Source: Metopolophium dirhodum (taxonomy: Eukaryota > Arthropoda > Insecta > Hemiptera > Aphididae). Taken from it: DNA of 64,000 bases. Of the stretch, positions 1 to 14,263 are shown in pieces. Position numbers and translations under genes: made by a program. The first letter of the stretch is position 1, and each line of letters starts with the position of its first letter. Below the pieces are notes generated by a model. The model was given only the letters and a program-made list of their open reading frames with translations. It made no database searches and had not been told where the DNA came from. The DNA is taken from NCBI RefSeq assembly GCF_019925205.1, contig NC_083560.1:103010083-103074082 (forward strand), read 5' to 3'.

Positions 1-3000
1 CACGTATACCTGGTATAAATTATTGTTATTTATTATAATAATATATGCTGGCAGTAAAATATCTGCTCAGGCTGACACGGTCGACCCGCAATCACATAAA
101 TCGGTGCTCGTTGCTCGTAAGTAGGTCTATTGTTTTGTAGAAACAATAAGTGAACTAATTAGCGGTTTTTCTAAAGCATCATTACAATATTGTATAATGT
201 CATCTCAAACGCAGCACAAAATTAACTCGTAGGTAAGCGCCGAAAATAAAAATGCAAAATTGATTTTGTTTTACAGTTTGAAATTTTTAAATTCTCAGCT
301 GTGATTATTTTCGTTAATTACCGCACTAACATTTTCAGTAATGTGGAATTCGTTTTTTTACCATAATATTATTTTTACTCATATAATGTACATAACTGGA
401 GTAAGAACTACGGAGTATATATAAGTGCATAAAAATATCACGCTACAGTTCGCAACACTTTAATAAGATGAACAAAATTACTATAATAAAGCCAAAAAAC
501 GTGCAGAAAAAACATTTTTGAATTTGACGCGCGAATACCAGTTTGTAGACTATACTTTGAATTTTGATCGATGAATAAATAAATGTAATATGTTGCATTG
601 ATTGTGCAGTATACCTAATCAGCTGAAGGTTATAACGATATTACAATATTCAACCACACCGAGGAAAGTCTTAAGAATAGAAATGATTATTAAAATGGAA
701 AAAACAGTGTTCCAAACAGTCCCAATGAGTACATTTACGAATACATTTATATGAATAAATATTATGACTTGGCCAACAATAATTCTCGTTTTGTTTAATG
801 ATATGCGCGAATTTGGTAGCTCAATTATTGCAAACCGACAACGTTTTACGTTGGCTGCGTCGCGGTTTTGTCTCGTTTCGTATTCTATCTGATATAAAGA
901 ATTTAAGCTCGACAGAATTTGTTTCAACTTGTGCACTCGTTTCACACCGTTACATGCTAACGCAGTGTTTTCAGTCCGTAGTGAAAATAGAAAACCAACA
1001 AAATTCGCATCATTTGGCGAGTGGATATAATGATCATATAAATTTAAGTATAATGTTAAGTATAGAGGATGAAATTTTGTTCACAATCCAGACAAATGTT
1101 AGGAAATATAAGGATTATTTTGAACGTTTAAGGACACTGTTATATTATATAAAAATATATATTGGTATACTAATAATATAATATATATTATTTAACAATT
1201 TACTATTATTATTTAATTATTTTTACTTCCTTCTATTCTTCTCTTTTGTTTTCCAACGTTTTAATGTTTATTTAACTATCAGTATTTGATCTACAAGTAA
1301 AAAAATAGACGCTGGTCCACAAAAAAATTATCTCTCTATATACGTATGTATAGTGTGTTTTTTTTTCACCAACACGCATTTTCATCAGCATTGTATCCCG
1401 ACGTATAATATTATTATGGACGCGCATGAGTAGTTTTCTCGAAGCGAAAATATTTTGCTACACATAGGTACAAAACGTGTTCGTGTTATATTATTAACAA
1501 TATAAATATAATATAATACACAATAGGTATATTATAATAATATTATATGCACACGACATTCGACTGGTGTCCGATAGCAACTCAAAATAATATTCAACAA
1601 CTAAAATTTGAACAACGATTTATATAAAAACATAAGATACTAGGAATTAACTAACTTTTTATTTTTGCATTCACCTACAAACACTGTTTTTAGTTTTCCA
1701 ATCTATTTCGACAACTGTTGTGTTAATCTTGTCGTACTGCAGAAGTCATACCCGTAATATAATTATAAAGAAATGGACCAATACGCCTCACAATACTGCA
1801 ACTTTTGTTCATTCGTACCGATTATAAACTATAATAATAGTGAGAGAGAAAATTTTATCAGCATATTTTCATTAGGTGACCTTTGACAGGTTTTCGGGAA
1901 AGCGCAGTCCATATTATATTGTCATGTCAATTAGTATGACGTGTTTAGTAGCCCACTAACTCACTATACAGGCAAAATCACGTGAAAATAACATCAATAT
2001 CGTTTAGGAACTAACGAGTTGAATTGTTATGTTTTTTAACCTATATCGGGTTATTCATAATATATTTTATCAGCCCTGGGCGTACATATTATAGGTACAT
2101 ATCAATGGTATTATTATTATATTATTATCGTAGTAAGAGTTTTGAAAAAACCTGAGGGGCGCCAAAAAGTAGAAGACCGTCTTGGTCGATGGTATGTTTT
2201 GTATTACAGTAAAGATATTTTAAGTATTATTATCATCACATCTATACCTCATATACCCATGTCCTAATTACAGGCGATACCTACCTACTGCAGAAAATTG
2301 TGCAACAAATAATATAATCTTTTTCGTTTCGATTGTGATACGCGCGCGCATTCGCCCTCGAACAACGAAACCACCAGACCGTTACAAATGTTGTTTACCC
2401 GGCACGGTGTGTTCAACTGCGTATAATAATATGAAATAATATTATTTTATTTTAATACTTGCTGCAGTTGATCTAACCGATTTAGTATGATTTTTTGGTA
2501 CGATTACGAATATTACTATACCGTGGCATATACCTACGTCATTTTTACTGCAGTAGATTAGAGCTGCAACAGACAGACGGCTGAGTTCGCGAATAATAAA
2601 TTAATTTCTCCAACGTTATAATACCCTATACACAATTTAATCGATCTTGCAGAACATTATAAAATAGGATATTTTTATTATATTATATTTTTATTTTTAC
2701 GGGCATGGTGCGAACAGTGGCATAGGTGAATTATTGCACGGTACAAGGAAAAAAAATATAGTTGCCAGTAACAACTTTTTAACTTTTTATTTCGTTATCA
2801 TAACCCCTAAATTATAGCGTTAACATAGCGCGACAGCTATTCAGTAAGTTGTGATTACCACCTAACCATTTATGTTTACTTAAATGGCTAACCTAAGTCA
2901 AGTACCTAGTTGTTCCAAGTGAAACACATGGTTACTGCTGCTGTAAGTGTTGCTATTGATATTCGTATCTAGTACTATAATATAGATTAGTTGATTAACC

Positions 3001-6000
3001 TAGCATGTTTCGTGGGTGTGTTCTGCATAACCAAGGTCCAGAAAAGTGTTTTTGAAATAGGTATTGATATATGACAGGATGACGTTTGTCATCAAAATGT
3101 CTTAAAATGTAATTCATTAAACGTCATTGTATATAATCGCAATATTATATATCCATCTATACAAATTCTGAGCCAATGCATACAAAAGCCATTTTTGCCT
3201 TATCCCTGGCTTATTTCTCCCCCGGAAGAAAAAATAATCAAACTAATATTATTATCTATTCCAAACCCAGGTACCAACTACCAATATCAATAATGTTTAT
3301 ATACCGTTATTCGTTATTATCGACACTACAACAAGAACTCTAACGTTCATAATATTTACGATTTATTCTCATCTCACCATCATTACAATATTATATAGGT
3401 ACTTTATAATTTACTCGTTGGTGTGTGGTCGTTATAGGACATGGTAAGTAGGTATAACGAGTCATTGAGATATACAATATCATGTATTTTAATGTCATAA
3501 CCATAATAATTGATTATTCTATAGATGTTGAACTGATGATTCATTTTTATTCGTATATATGCGTTTATTACGTATAATATATCATCTTGTTAACTTTTTT
3601 TTTTCTCGATAAAATGTATAACTCTTATAATATTGTGGTTATTCAACGAAAACATGGTATGCAAATGTCTAACCCGGTTAGTATTATCCACACCGTTTAA
3701 ACGATTAAATACGAATTTATTAATTATCATACAATTTTTAAATTGTTGAAACTTGAAAGCGTTGAAAGCGAAAAGGGGACCCCGGTGCCAGTTTTTCAAT
3801 TTTTTACACAATTCTATATAATTTGAAAATTTAATTTAATATTTTAGTTGCCACTTCAATTATAAGACTTTGCCTCTAATCTACTACCCGATACCTATTT
3901 AGGGAGGGGGGGTTTATAGGGTGTATTATAACGAAAAAATGACTTTACGGGAATAACTCTCAAGTTATGAAATTTGTTTGATTCTACAAGACGGTATCGT
4001 TATTCCCGCAGAGTGTATTTTTGAGGACAAAATAGCATCGGCACCGGGCGCGCCTTAAATGGAAAAAAGACGAATAATAATCATCTATTTGATTAAATAC
4101 GTTGGCTCGAGAAATATATTGTAGTACGAATTCGTGCAACGATAAACTTTTAATTTTGTCATTAATTTACCAGGTTCAAACATTAAACGATGATGTTTAC
4201 GAGTCCGATCGTAAGCTTAGATTATAATATGTACTAAGCACATATCCTATTATAAATACTTACATTGTGCAGTTGTTGTTGTTGTTTGATTCTAACACAA
4301 ACAGTATATATATATAATAATAATATATGGCATACAAACGTAAACCACTTTAGTGTAAATTGTATTTTACCTACATGTGAATTAATATGAAATAACGGGA
4401 TCGACGCATCATGCCTCGAGTAAGCTTCGGATCTCGCTCGGATTAGGATAGTGGCACGAAATCAAAATTAGAAATCATTTATAAATCAAATTGCATATAT
4501 TATAGGTTTAGAAGGTAGTCATAACAAATTCCTTGGACCCAAATAATATGTGAGTAATTATAATATTACGTGTATTGTACACAGGTAGGTGTAATACTAT
4601 AGTATTTTAGCAAAATCGTCTTCTGTCATACTATTTTAACGATGTAGGTACTGAATTCATCGACTTTAAATTTGGCCTGATATTTTGGAATTATTAAGCG
4701 CGATTACGAATTATGCTGATAATATTACGAGACCGTATGGACATTAGCCAGGTGTATATCTATCATATGTTATAATAATATATTTTGTTTTTTATGTAGA
4801 CCTATAATACCCATTCCGTATAAAATATTGAAAATGCAAATTATAAAAATAAAAACAAATGTGCGCTGAAGGAAATGAAAAACAAAATTTACTTGAATGA
4901 GTCAAGAACGTTAAACCATAAGTTATGATTGTTAAAAATAATCAATTTATATAACTCTTAAAGTTTAAAGTTAACTTGACTAAATTAAAAATAAAATAAT
5001 TAGCTCCATTATCACCCGGGTCACAGATTTACCATATTATAATATTATATACAGTTATTAGGCAACATTCATTTTTGTAAAAACAATTCATCTTTATCGT
5101 TCCACACATTACCTGTATTGATTATTTTTATTTGAAATTAATTTTATACATAGAGTGATAATATTATATTAAGTAATTTATCTACAGTTATAGATAATAT
5201 TATATAATATACCTACTATGTGAACTTGACATATTGTTTTTTAAATTAATTGCTAAACGTTAAGTTATAGTTAGTAAATAGTAATTAAGATATTAAATTA
5301 TAAATATAACTAATTTGTTTACCAACAAAGTTTGAAAAATTTACTTTTTTCTTAGCTTAAATATTTTAACGCACCTTTTCATAATATATTAATATAGGAT
5401 GATTGCTCGCGGACGTGTTTTAATATTTTACTCGTCTTGTTTACGATTTCGCAAACATCACGTCGCAATCGCAGGTATAAGGAACATAATGCACCTCGCC
5501 ACAAACAATGCCGCGGGACCAGTCAAGTGTAAAAGTGAAACAAGACGTGAAAAAAAAATTCGAAAAACCAACTTAAACCGTAACAATTTCGCTGTGTGTG
5601 AGTGAGCGTCCTGTTACATTGAAAATCGTTTTGCAAAGTACACGTGAATGCAATTTGGCTCGTGTATCCTGCAGTGTATGTACCTATATAATATGCACAA
5701 TTTTGTTCCGAGTTGTCGTTGAGATCTCTACGTGTCATCTGGTGCGGCGATGACGCCCATTTGTTAGATCGTTGTGGCACGCTTTTTGTTCCATTTGAAA
5801 AGGAAAAACAATCGATCGATTATAGGTACGATGGTACACCTAGATTTATTTTCATCCCACAGAGAATACAACAATATAATAATAATATTATTGTTAATAG
5901 ATATGCCACCTACCTTCAGTATCGTGGATAATAAAGGATGACAATTTAATATTATCGACTATGTATACCTACGGGCCACGGTTTTTTTTTTTGGAGGAAA

Positions 6001-6020
6001 GAGATATTTTTGCCTTTAGT
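1..6020. other. AT-rich noncoding stretch, no gene seen
   Basis: About 6 kb of AT-rich sequence with many ATAATATTAT and TAGGTA words and homopolymer runs. Open frames at 798-1181 (+), 3590-3811 (-) and 5399-5931 (both strands) are short, rich in I/N/Y/F, overlap on opposite strands and resemble no family I know. The patch at about 5400-5830 is somewhat richer in CpG but shows no splice-flanked exon. Intergenic or intronic. Confidence 0.6.
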
Positions 6021-6024
6021 CATC

Positions 6025-6131
6025 GAAATGGCCCATTTGCGCCAAGCAAAATAATTTGTTTGGGTACAGCTTGTTTGCAGTTTTGCACTAAAAAAAAGAT
6101 TTTTTTTCCGATAGCCCATTTGCGCCAAATT
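6025..6131 (+). repeat. Direct pair of GCCCATTTGCGCCAA motifs
   Basis: The 15-mer GCCCATTTGCGCCAA occurs twice in direct orientation, near 6030 and near 6115, about 85 bp apart, separated by T-rich and A-rich sequence. An exact 15-mer pair of this GC content in such AT-rich DNA is unlikely by chance and suggests the subterminal repeats of a transposon whose ends I cannot define. No inverted partner was found nearby. Confidence 0.4.
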
Positions 6132-6586
6132 TTACATTAACTGACTTGATTTAATTCATAAATTTTAAAGACGCAAAAAAAATAAAAAATAAGCAAGAAT
6201 ATTAAATTTAACACGATAATAATATAATATATAACAATTAATATTTAGTTTTAACTTTAACATTACAATAGTTGTAATGCACATTTTTTAAATCATAGTC
6301 AATAATGCGATATTTTTAAAATAATATCAATAACACACATTATTTCACACAATAAAGAAATATTTGAGGAGTGACTAAAATGTTGATAGGTTATTTCGTT
6401 AAAAATTGAACTGTTCATTTTTATTGTTCACAATTTAAAAATAAAAAATTACTTGACGATTAGTTATTTACGTATTGGCCTGATTAAATTCCAAAATATA
6501 TTAGAACATCAATTCTAGAATATAATATCTCGAATCATAATATAGGCATCCATAATGATATCGCGTGATATAAAAATATGGGCGCA

Positions 6587-7860
6587 TGTAAACTCCGCCA
6601 CGAGTACCTTTTTTTAGTGTAAACTCCACCAGGAAAATAAAACAGATAAAATTGAGTTTATTTAAACTCTGCCAATGAAAAAAATCAAGTAACAGTTACA
6701 ATTAATATAATATTATACAGATTATTATATACAGTCATTCTTATTAAATAATAATTAATTAGGTATGCGAACATGCCAAAAAATATATAAAACATAAAAA
6801 TAAAAATTTGAATTGTCCGAATAAATTATACAAATAGTAATGGAGGTTTAAAAAAAAAAACGAGTGTGTGAGCCCACCATAACACTCTGGGGGAGTAAAA
6901 CTTCTTTCATAAGTATTGGGGCCCGTGAAATTATAAGTGAATTAGGGAAAGAGTGAGAAAAATCAATACAATAAAAATAAACGTACACGCCGCAGCTGCT
7001 GTGCAAAATAAATAAATAAACAAACGTGTTGTTTCATTTTTCGTTACGATTTTTTTTTCCACCCACAACTCAAAAAATAGTTTTACTTCAAAAATTATGA
7101 TAGACAATTATTGTAATAATCAAAAAATATGTAGGTATGTTATATTATTATGACACTATAATACTATGTTATAACACTTATAACTTATAATATTTTGAAC
7201 TGTGAACTAAAATTATATATGATACAATTTGTAGATATCCTAACTATTAAGATAAATCTATTATTATAACTATTTATAGCGTTCTCTGACACAATAAATT
7301 TATTTTCATTTTGAATTTTTAGGTTTACTTCAGGGTTTGAAAAAAAAAAATTCCGTTTTATGTTATTAACAATTAAAACGTTACACAATTTTTGCATTTA
7401 TCGTTATTTAGAACTAAAACGTTATACAAGTCTTGCGTTTATCGTTATTTAGTGTTAATACCTATTAAATTTAAAAATAATAACTAATGCGCGTAGGTAA
7501 TGGCCCAGATTCGGAATATAATATAACAATTCTTAGATTGTTTGCATGAAATAAATGTTTCTACGAAACCAATAGACCTTTTAAATACCTAAATAGATTT
7601 TAAAATATTTCGTTTTGCGTTATTTTTTGTTCAATAGTATTCTATAAATTACGTTTTGCATTATGTTTTGTTTAATATATTCGATTTCAGTTATAATTAC
7701 GTTTACAAATTTCAATCGTATATTTGTCAAATATAACGTTATTATAACTTTGCAAGCCCTGGTTTACTTGGTATAATATTATTTAGTTTTACATGAGTAA
7801 GATTGGCAGAGTTTCCATATACCCTTTCCAAGGAAGAAAATAAAACTGGCGGAGTTTACA
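6587..7860. mobile_element. Composite inverted-repeat transposon, interrupted by a hAT MITE
   Basis: The left side carries TGTAAACTCCGCCA (6587-6600), TGTAAACTCCACCAG (6618-6632) and AAACTCTGCCAATG (6664-6677). The right side carries the same series inverted and in mirror order: ATTGGCAGAGTTT (7802-7814) and CTGGCGGAGTTTACA (7846-7860). AAATAAAAC follows the motif on both sides. This is a non-autonomous DNA transposon with multi-copy subterminal inverted repeats. Without the inserted MITE (7331-7761) it would be roughly 835 bp. No transposase frame is seen; the superfamily is undetermined. Confidence 0.6.
7331..7761 (+). mobile_element. hAT-type MITE, copy A (431 bp)
   Basis: Starts CAGGGTTTG and ends TTGCAAGCCCTG, the inverse of CAGGGCTTGCAA. 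It is flanked by an exact 8-bp direct repeat GTTTACTT (7323-7330 and 7762-7769). An 8-bp duplication with CAGGG termini is the hallmark of the hAT superfamily. It contains two 41-bp units sharing the core TTTATCGTTATTTAG. There is no coding capacity. It lies inside the older element at 6587-7860. Copies B and C are at 19736-20164 and 58669-59246. Confidence 0.88.
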
Positions 7861-8222
7861 TTAGACCTTTTCATTACCTTTTTATCTAACCGTTATTCTG
7901 GTTTAGTTTACAATCGCCCAAAACTATATGGTCAAAGTCGACTGCGACTATTAAGTTGTTATTAGCCACGTGCACACTTTTCTCAGGACACACATTCTTA
8001 ATATTATTATATTATTATATATTATGTGCGTACCCATATAAACTGCGTGTAGGCCGTCATCAAAGTATACGGACGAAAACCAGAGAAGTATTATACGAAT
8101 GAATGCGTTTGGTAAGTATATTATATACTTCGATACGCCAACAGGCTGTGCCGTGGCATCTGGCGGTTTCTCCAATGCGTTTACTAAGTAAGTACAGTAC
8201 ATATATTGTAATATATATTATA

Positions 8223-8320
8223 CAGGGTGGTGAACCAAGTATGCTCACCACTCATCACTTTTATCCTTTAATAATGCGTTAATTCATATTTTGGTTTTTG
8301 GAATTTGTAAGCACATTAAA
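8223..8320 (+). mobile_element. Solo left end of a TA-flanked CAGGGTG-type element
   Basis: TA followed by CAGGGTGGTGAACCAAG resembles the left ends at 22498 (CAGGGTGATTCACCAAGC) and 15175 (CAGAGTGTTCGCCAAGC). No matching inverted right end was found downstream, so the element is truncated or its right end has diverged. The right boundary given is arbitrary. Confidence 0.45.
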
Positions 8321-9307
8321 GGGAATGTTTAAAAAACTAAACATTTAAATATATTTAGATTTATTTTTTTAACATTTTAAGAATAATCCTATAATTCCAA
8401 ATATTATGGCTATACAAATGTAATCCTTTTTTTTCATATGAAAACCGCTCTATTTTACAGTACATTTTTCTAGTTTGCAGTGGACATTATGGTAAAATTA
8501 TCACGAAAAATCATCGAAGCTTTTTTTTAAGCTCTTGATGAAGCTGCAGAAGATTTTTAACAACACCTGTGGCGAAAATACGGATCGAATTCACTCACTG
8601 ACCATAATGTAGGATGAGACGTTGAAATCAAAATAGTATGTTCATACACTTATCATGGAAACCAATCACTATAAAAAAACCCATAATAAAACCAAAATAT
8701 GATTTGGTGTGCGTGACAGCATTATTAAATATATTTACACCTACCTATATAATATTTAATATTTTTATTCGGTCGGTAGACACATATTATTATATATATT
8801 TTTTTAAATTAATATTATAATTTTCTCCATCCTCTTACAACAATTCAGTTATAATATTAATATACGATCAGATTTTATGAACGCAACCAACCCGCATAAT
8901 CCGAATACAAAACGAATATTGTCATTCAGAACACATTCCACAAAACAGAATGAAATACCCAGTTAACAAGAGTATTTTATACTAGTACCGGTATGTATAA
9001 CAACTCCTATTTAATATATTATTGGGTTTGGTACCTAAATAATATAATTTGTACCGCAACCGTAGAATAGAATTAGATCTGTACCAACTCCTGGACCATA
9101 TATGGGGACGCTGGGAGCTGATGATCTAGACGGATAATTTTGAAGAGGCACTGTTTTTTTTTCATTTATTTATTGTTTTAACAGTTATTAATGGGTTAAT
9201 TTGAATGCACAAGTTGCGCTGTTGTGAGTTTGTGATAAGAAAACCACGCATGCAGATAATATAGCAGCCCTCCTAACGGAAAAAATCCAAATATCTAGAA
9301 AATATAA

Positions 9308-9710
9308 CAGGGACTGGAGCCAAATCTAAAAGAACCGGCTCTGGAACCGGGACCTTTAAATTATTAAGAACCGAAACCCTATAATTTTAATAAATGAAGT
9401 ACCGGAAGTTTAAAATTAAATAGGTTCTTTTAGGTTCAAAAATAAAATAATTTTTTTCATCGTAATAATATGATATTACTATTTTGAGTATAAACTATGT
9501 ATGATCATATGAGTTTTCTAATATTTCTCATATTATTATTTAAACCCACATTCCAGATAGGTATTTAAAACTATTATACTTTTCGGTACCTTAACTTTAT
9601 GGTACCAGTACCGAAATTATTTGGTACCTACATATTAGAACCGAACCGGAACGGTTATTTTATTTTGGAGAACCAGTATTAAAAGGTAATTCAAAAGGTT
9701 CCAGTCTCTG
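9308..9710 (+). mobile_element. hAT-type MITE, CAGGGACTGGA family (403 bp)
   Basis: Begins CAGGGACTGGAGCC and ends GGTTCCAGTCTCTG (inverse CAGAGACTGGAACC). It is flanked by an exact 8-bp duplication AAATATAA (9300-9307 and 9711-9718). Termini and duplication length fit the hAT superfamily. The interior is rich in GGTACC and GAACCG words on both strands, suggesting subterminal binding repeats. It has no coding capacity and is unrelated to the family at 7331. Confidence 0.88.
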
Positions 9711-9718
9711 AAATATAA

Positions 9719-10889
9719 TATAAAGATGGTGGGTATGGTTCCCAAATAGTGTGGTACATATTTTATCTTATAGCATCTAATATACGCCAATATAGTTTAT
9801 ATATGCAGCTAAAACATTTAAAAGTCTATGGTATAGTATTCTTTGTTTTTCAACAAAATCAATAATGAAATTAGAAATAAAACAAATTTAAATTTAGATA
9901 TTATAGTACTGACTTTTCTTAACGAACAAAGTCATAAAACTAAGAATTGCATTGAATATAAAACAAATTGTTTTTCTTGTGCTCTTTTCTACGGTAGTGC
10001 GTACATAATAATATAATATATTATTATATACACTATATTATCACTAATTTTACAACTTTATCGATTTGGATTTATTAATGTACAAACAACGTATAAACAT
10101 TCCGACGATAAAGTAATTTTACTGTCGATGTCAACGATATAGCACGTGCATTACGCCATTCGGAAATTAAAATGTTTTTTTTATGTCAACGTTTAGCACC
10201 GTAATTTGCGTGAATTCGAATTTACCAGCCACACCCAGTGAATTTCTCATATTTCAGAAAATCAGAAACCGTGCTGAATCTAAATTTAATCGTCGAAATT
10301 CGTGTAAATTACGTGACTAATTAAGAAAAAAAAACATTATAACGTCCCTATGGGCGCGGCTGGAGAAAATGCGCTACGCACGCAACGCAGCTCGACATAA
10401 AAATAAGAAAAAAAAACGTTCGTTTTTAGCACTGCCTTTTCGGGATTTTCTGTGTTTGTATTTGATTAAATTGCCTTTCTTATGTCTTGTCGCGAGACAC
10501 CGGAAATAATTGTGCGTACATTATTATTATCGCATCAAAGGCCCGTCTAAATGCGATTCTCGTCCGGTCTCTTTGAGACGGTAATGCAACCGCACCGTTC
10601 TCGGTTAGGTGGCGTTACCTACTTGCACTTTAAGCAAACGGAAAATGTAATTATACCGCGAATGAATATTGCGGTGTGTTCTCGTGCACGCTTCCATTAG
10701 GCGCCAAACATTAAAAAAAATTAGTATTTTAATATTATTTACTAAGGTATACTTGGTATGCGTACGGAGCGTTATGGTATACCGTCATATATAACTGCGG
10801 TATATTGCAGTTATGCTAACATGTTCGAACGTTTTCCGTCAGCAAAATATTGTTACGATATTATAATACAATATTATTAGTAAAGGTAT
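9719..10889. other. Noncoding AT-rich stretch
   Basis: No gene, splice-flanked exon or RNA gene was recognised. A slightly GC-richer patch near 10340-10640 contains scattered CpG but no sustained open frame. Elsewhere the sequence is TATA and poly-A/T rich. Confidence 0.6.
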
Positions 10890-11657
10890 ATATAGCGATG
10901 GGACAAATGGTACCCATGTGTAGATAAAGATAACTGGATACTATACCCATAAAATATATTCACATCTAGAGTCTAGATACAACTCGTACGATCAACATTT
11001 GTGAAAAGATACTGGATATGTATGTAGGTACTTTTTTACCCTTAGACAATATGCTACATAGTACATAGGTACTACTATAATATAGACATCTGCTAATATC
11101 TATAAAAGATGTATTTTTTTAACTGATCGTATTGGCGAGTACAATTGCTAAGGTGTATAAACTATTTCAATATTATTTATTTAACTTTTTATTGATGGTG
11201 ATTATAGATATATTATATATTATATTGTTATAATATATTATTACAACGATACGAGTGAAGAAAATATTATTATGTCTTACAGAATAAGATTCTTTTATTT
11301 GGCTACAAATTCAAAAATAATTTGTACTAAGTATAGGTACACTGCAAAGTGCACTCTTTTAAACTCATTTTCCGATTAATTCTCTGATTCTGTAAATAAG
11401 CGATAGATATAATAATAGAGTAAAAAAAACATTTTTGAATACATAATTACCTAAAATGTTTGTTATTTTCAAAAATAAAAAATAAAAGTATATTATCTAG
11501 TATTATATCTTACTTAGGTTTGAAAAATAATAATAAAAAAGCAAGATACACAAAAAGAAAATAAGTATCTAAATACAAGATACTAGATACAATTATCAAG
11601 TGTCAAAAGATACTAGGTAATAGATAGATCTAATAAGATATTCTGTCCATCTCAAAG
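10890..11657. mobile_element. Possible hAT-like element rich in AGATACT words
   Basis: The left end contains GCGATGGGACAAATGG and the right end contains ATATTCTGTCCATCTC (inverse GAGATGGACAGAATAT), an imperfect terminal inverted pair. Both subterminal zones are rich in GATACT/TAGATAC words (10935-11025 and 11555-11635). No clean 8-bp duplication is present, so the boundaries and the hAT assignment are tentative. Confidence 0.4.
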
Positions 11658-12415
11658 TGTATATTATATATGTATCAGGCTTCAATATTATTAGTTTTCG
11701 CGTTTTGTCATTCATACCTAGCTATGATATAAGTTAGTTTAGTTAATGTATAGTGTGATGTAGAGACACTATAATAAATAAATTATTATTTGCTTTTACG
11801 ACATCCTCCAAAAAACATAAAACATAGATACATATATATATATATATTATATATTATAGTACCTATATAATATACGAACACTAATTCAATAATTTAAAAC
11901 GCATTAAAGATTGGCCGTAATAAAACTAAACATTTATTTTTCTTCGTCTAGATCTGATTAATAAAACGCTATCTGTATTTTATTTTGTTTTTAATGTTCA
12001 ATAAACGTTCCTATCGTCACGACGGTGTGCGTCAAATTATTGATGAGTTCACATAAACTCGGCCGTGTTTGGTTTTTATTTTTTATTTTTTCATCCAATC
12101 GAGAGGCTTAACAGTTGCTTACCATGTGTTTTTACAGCAATATCTGAACCAATAAATGGGTTGTAAAATAATTAAGTCGTTTTCGTCGAATCGCGCGTGC
12201 AAGGTGCATTTGCAGGTTACGCCTCGGTGAAGTGTCTATATATACGGTTCTTATATCGAAGTTGCCGAACCGCCGAAGTCTTTATCATTTTAAACACAAC
12301 TTTTGCGTTCTAACTATAATTACGTTACTCAAAGTAATTTATTACTTTTCTATGCAAAGCCAAAAGTGTGCGTAGTACGTTATAGCCTGACGGGACTGTG
12401 TCTTGTGGTGCTTAT

Positions 12416-12432
12416 GGGGGGGGGGGGGGGGG
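12416..12432 (+). repeat. Poly-G tract (G17)
   Basis: An uninterrupted run of 17 G in AT-rich surroundings. Such runs are length-unstable and prone to sequencing error, so the exact length is unreliable. Similar G or C runs occur at 31268-31282 and 48330-48343. Confidence 0.9.
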
Positions 12433-14070
12433 CACGAAATTGGATTATTTACTACGCCGGTAAGTATATTTATATAAAACGTATAAAATAGCAAGAAGTA
12501 TGGTTGAGAATACACTAGAGGTATACCTACTGTATAATAATATCGTACAGGTAAATAATTTATAATATTATCGTCTGCTGCAGTTTCAACATAATATTGT
12601 GCGCGGATGCCTAAAAATATCGATCGGTTCGTTTTAAGCACTTTTTATATATTATTATATAATATACGCGATTAATCGCCGTGACTTTTGGCTGTGGTTG
12701 GCGTTCACGACAGAGATCCAAATCTCTTTCAGTCCGCGGCTGCTGGCCGTATATCGTACGAGCCATATATCCGATAAATAATCGATGAGCGCACAGAAAG
12801 AGTAAAATGTACATAGACGACGACACCATTCTTCGCCATACATAAGTTGCGGTGTACTTACATGGTTTGTACGAGTTTGATTATTATACTGTTCGCTAAC
12901 CGCGATCTGTTTTGAACAATATAACCGCGTTGTCACCGCTCTGCAAGATGAAACGAAAACATCGACAACCATTGACATTACTTTTTATCGATATGTTAAT
13001 CTAAAATCGTAGGTAGGTACTGCGTATTATGTAAGTCCGATACTCCGATGCACGGTGGTGTTGGCTAATGTGTCCCAAACCTATGCACATATTGTATGCA
13101 ATAGGTGTGCTGCAGTATGCTGTATGCTATGTACGGTTAAGTATTGATTATTGGGACAGTGTATACGTCATGCAATGTGTAGGATATATTTTTATCCACA
13201 TAAAAAGAAGGGTAACCCATCGCGATGGTTAAAAATTGGGAAATAATAAATTATAATATATACACAGTTTGGAACGGTATTTTAATTGAATTTAATAGAA
13301 CGACGATAGTCATTACGTACTTGTTGTATTTTTTGCAACCCCTAGATACTGCAGTTGTAGCCTGTAAGTAACTACAGCAAAAATATTAAACGACGTACGC
13401 GTTATTAACTTATTATGTATACTATATAGTATAAAGGGTGTAACAGAAATAGCTAAAACATATTACTAACTAAATTTGTAATAAATTATTCGTTCTTAAT
13501 AATATCATTTTTTTTTTATTTACATATTATTAACGATAATCATAATATTATAAAAATATCTTAATTAAAAATAAAAAATTATTCAAAACAAGTTATTATT
13601 GTTACATTTTATATTTTTCATTTATAATATTTGACTGCAATATTAGCTGATATATTATATTATTATAAAATATTATAAGCTGATTTTTAAAAAAAAATAT
13701 TTATTTAATTCGTTGTTTCCTAGCACCACCTACATTTCGGAAAATATAGGAAACAATAGCTCAACAATTTCGTCACTTATTATTATGCTACTTGGGAAAA
13801 TTCGACGGTTTTAACATATTATACTATAACATCGACATTATCCGTAGTAGACACGCTAGCATGTATAAACGAAGTCTAGCTGAAGGGTGAGGACCACAGC
13901 TCTGCAAGCCGGATTATGGCTTCTAGACCCGTAAGCTGCACATTCACATGAATGGCCTATATATTATAATATTATATATTACAGTACAATGCATGCAAAA
14001 TAAATTATTTTGGTGAGAATATTGAGAATATGAACTGAGCCATTTTCAAAGTACAAAATTATACTAGAAT

Positions 14071-14263
14071 CAGGAAGTGATTCCCAAACTTTCACAATTC
14101 TATTAGTAGGTACCTAACTTATACATTTTGTAATTATTAAAGAATTTTTTTTCACGATCATTTTTCACTGAATGCAAGATTTTACAATAAAAAATAAATA
14201 TTTTTGTGGTGTGTCATATCTGTCCATAAATTTGGTACGCAGGCCATAGGTTCTCCAACCCTG
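14071..14263. mobile_element. Possible small hAT MITE remnant
   Basis: The left end is CAGGAAGTGATTCCCAAACT and the right end GGTTCTCCAACCCTG (inverse CAGGGTTGGAGAACC). Both resemble common hAT termini of the type CAG-G-TTCCCAAAC and CAGGGTTGGAGAACC. The flanking 8-mers do not match, so either this is degraded or the pairing is wrong. Confidence 0.35.

Noticed and set aside
12303..12491. Short protein across the G17 run
   Set aside because: The frame depends on the exact length of an unreliable homopolymer.
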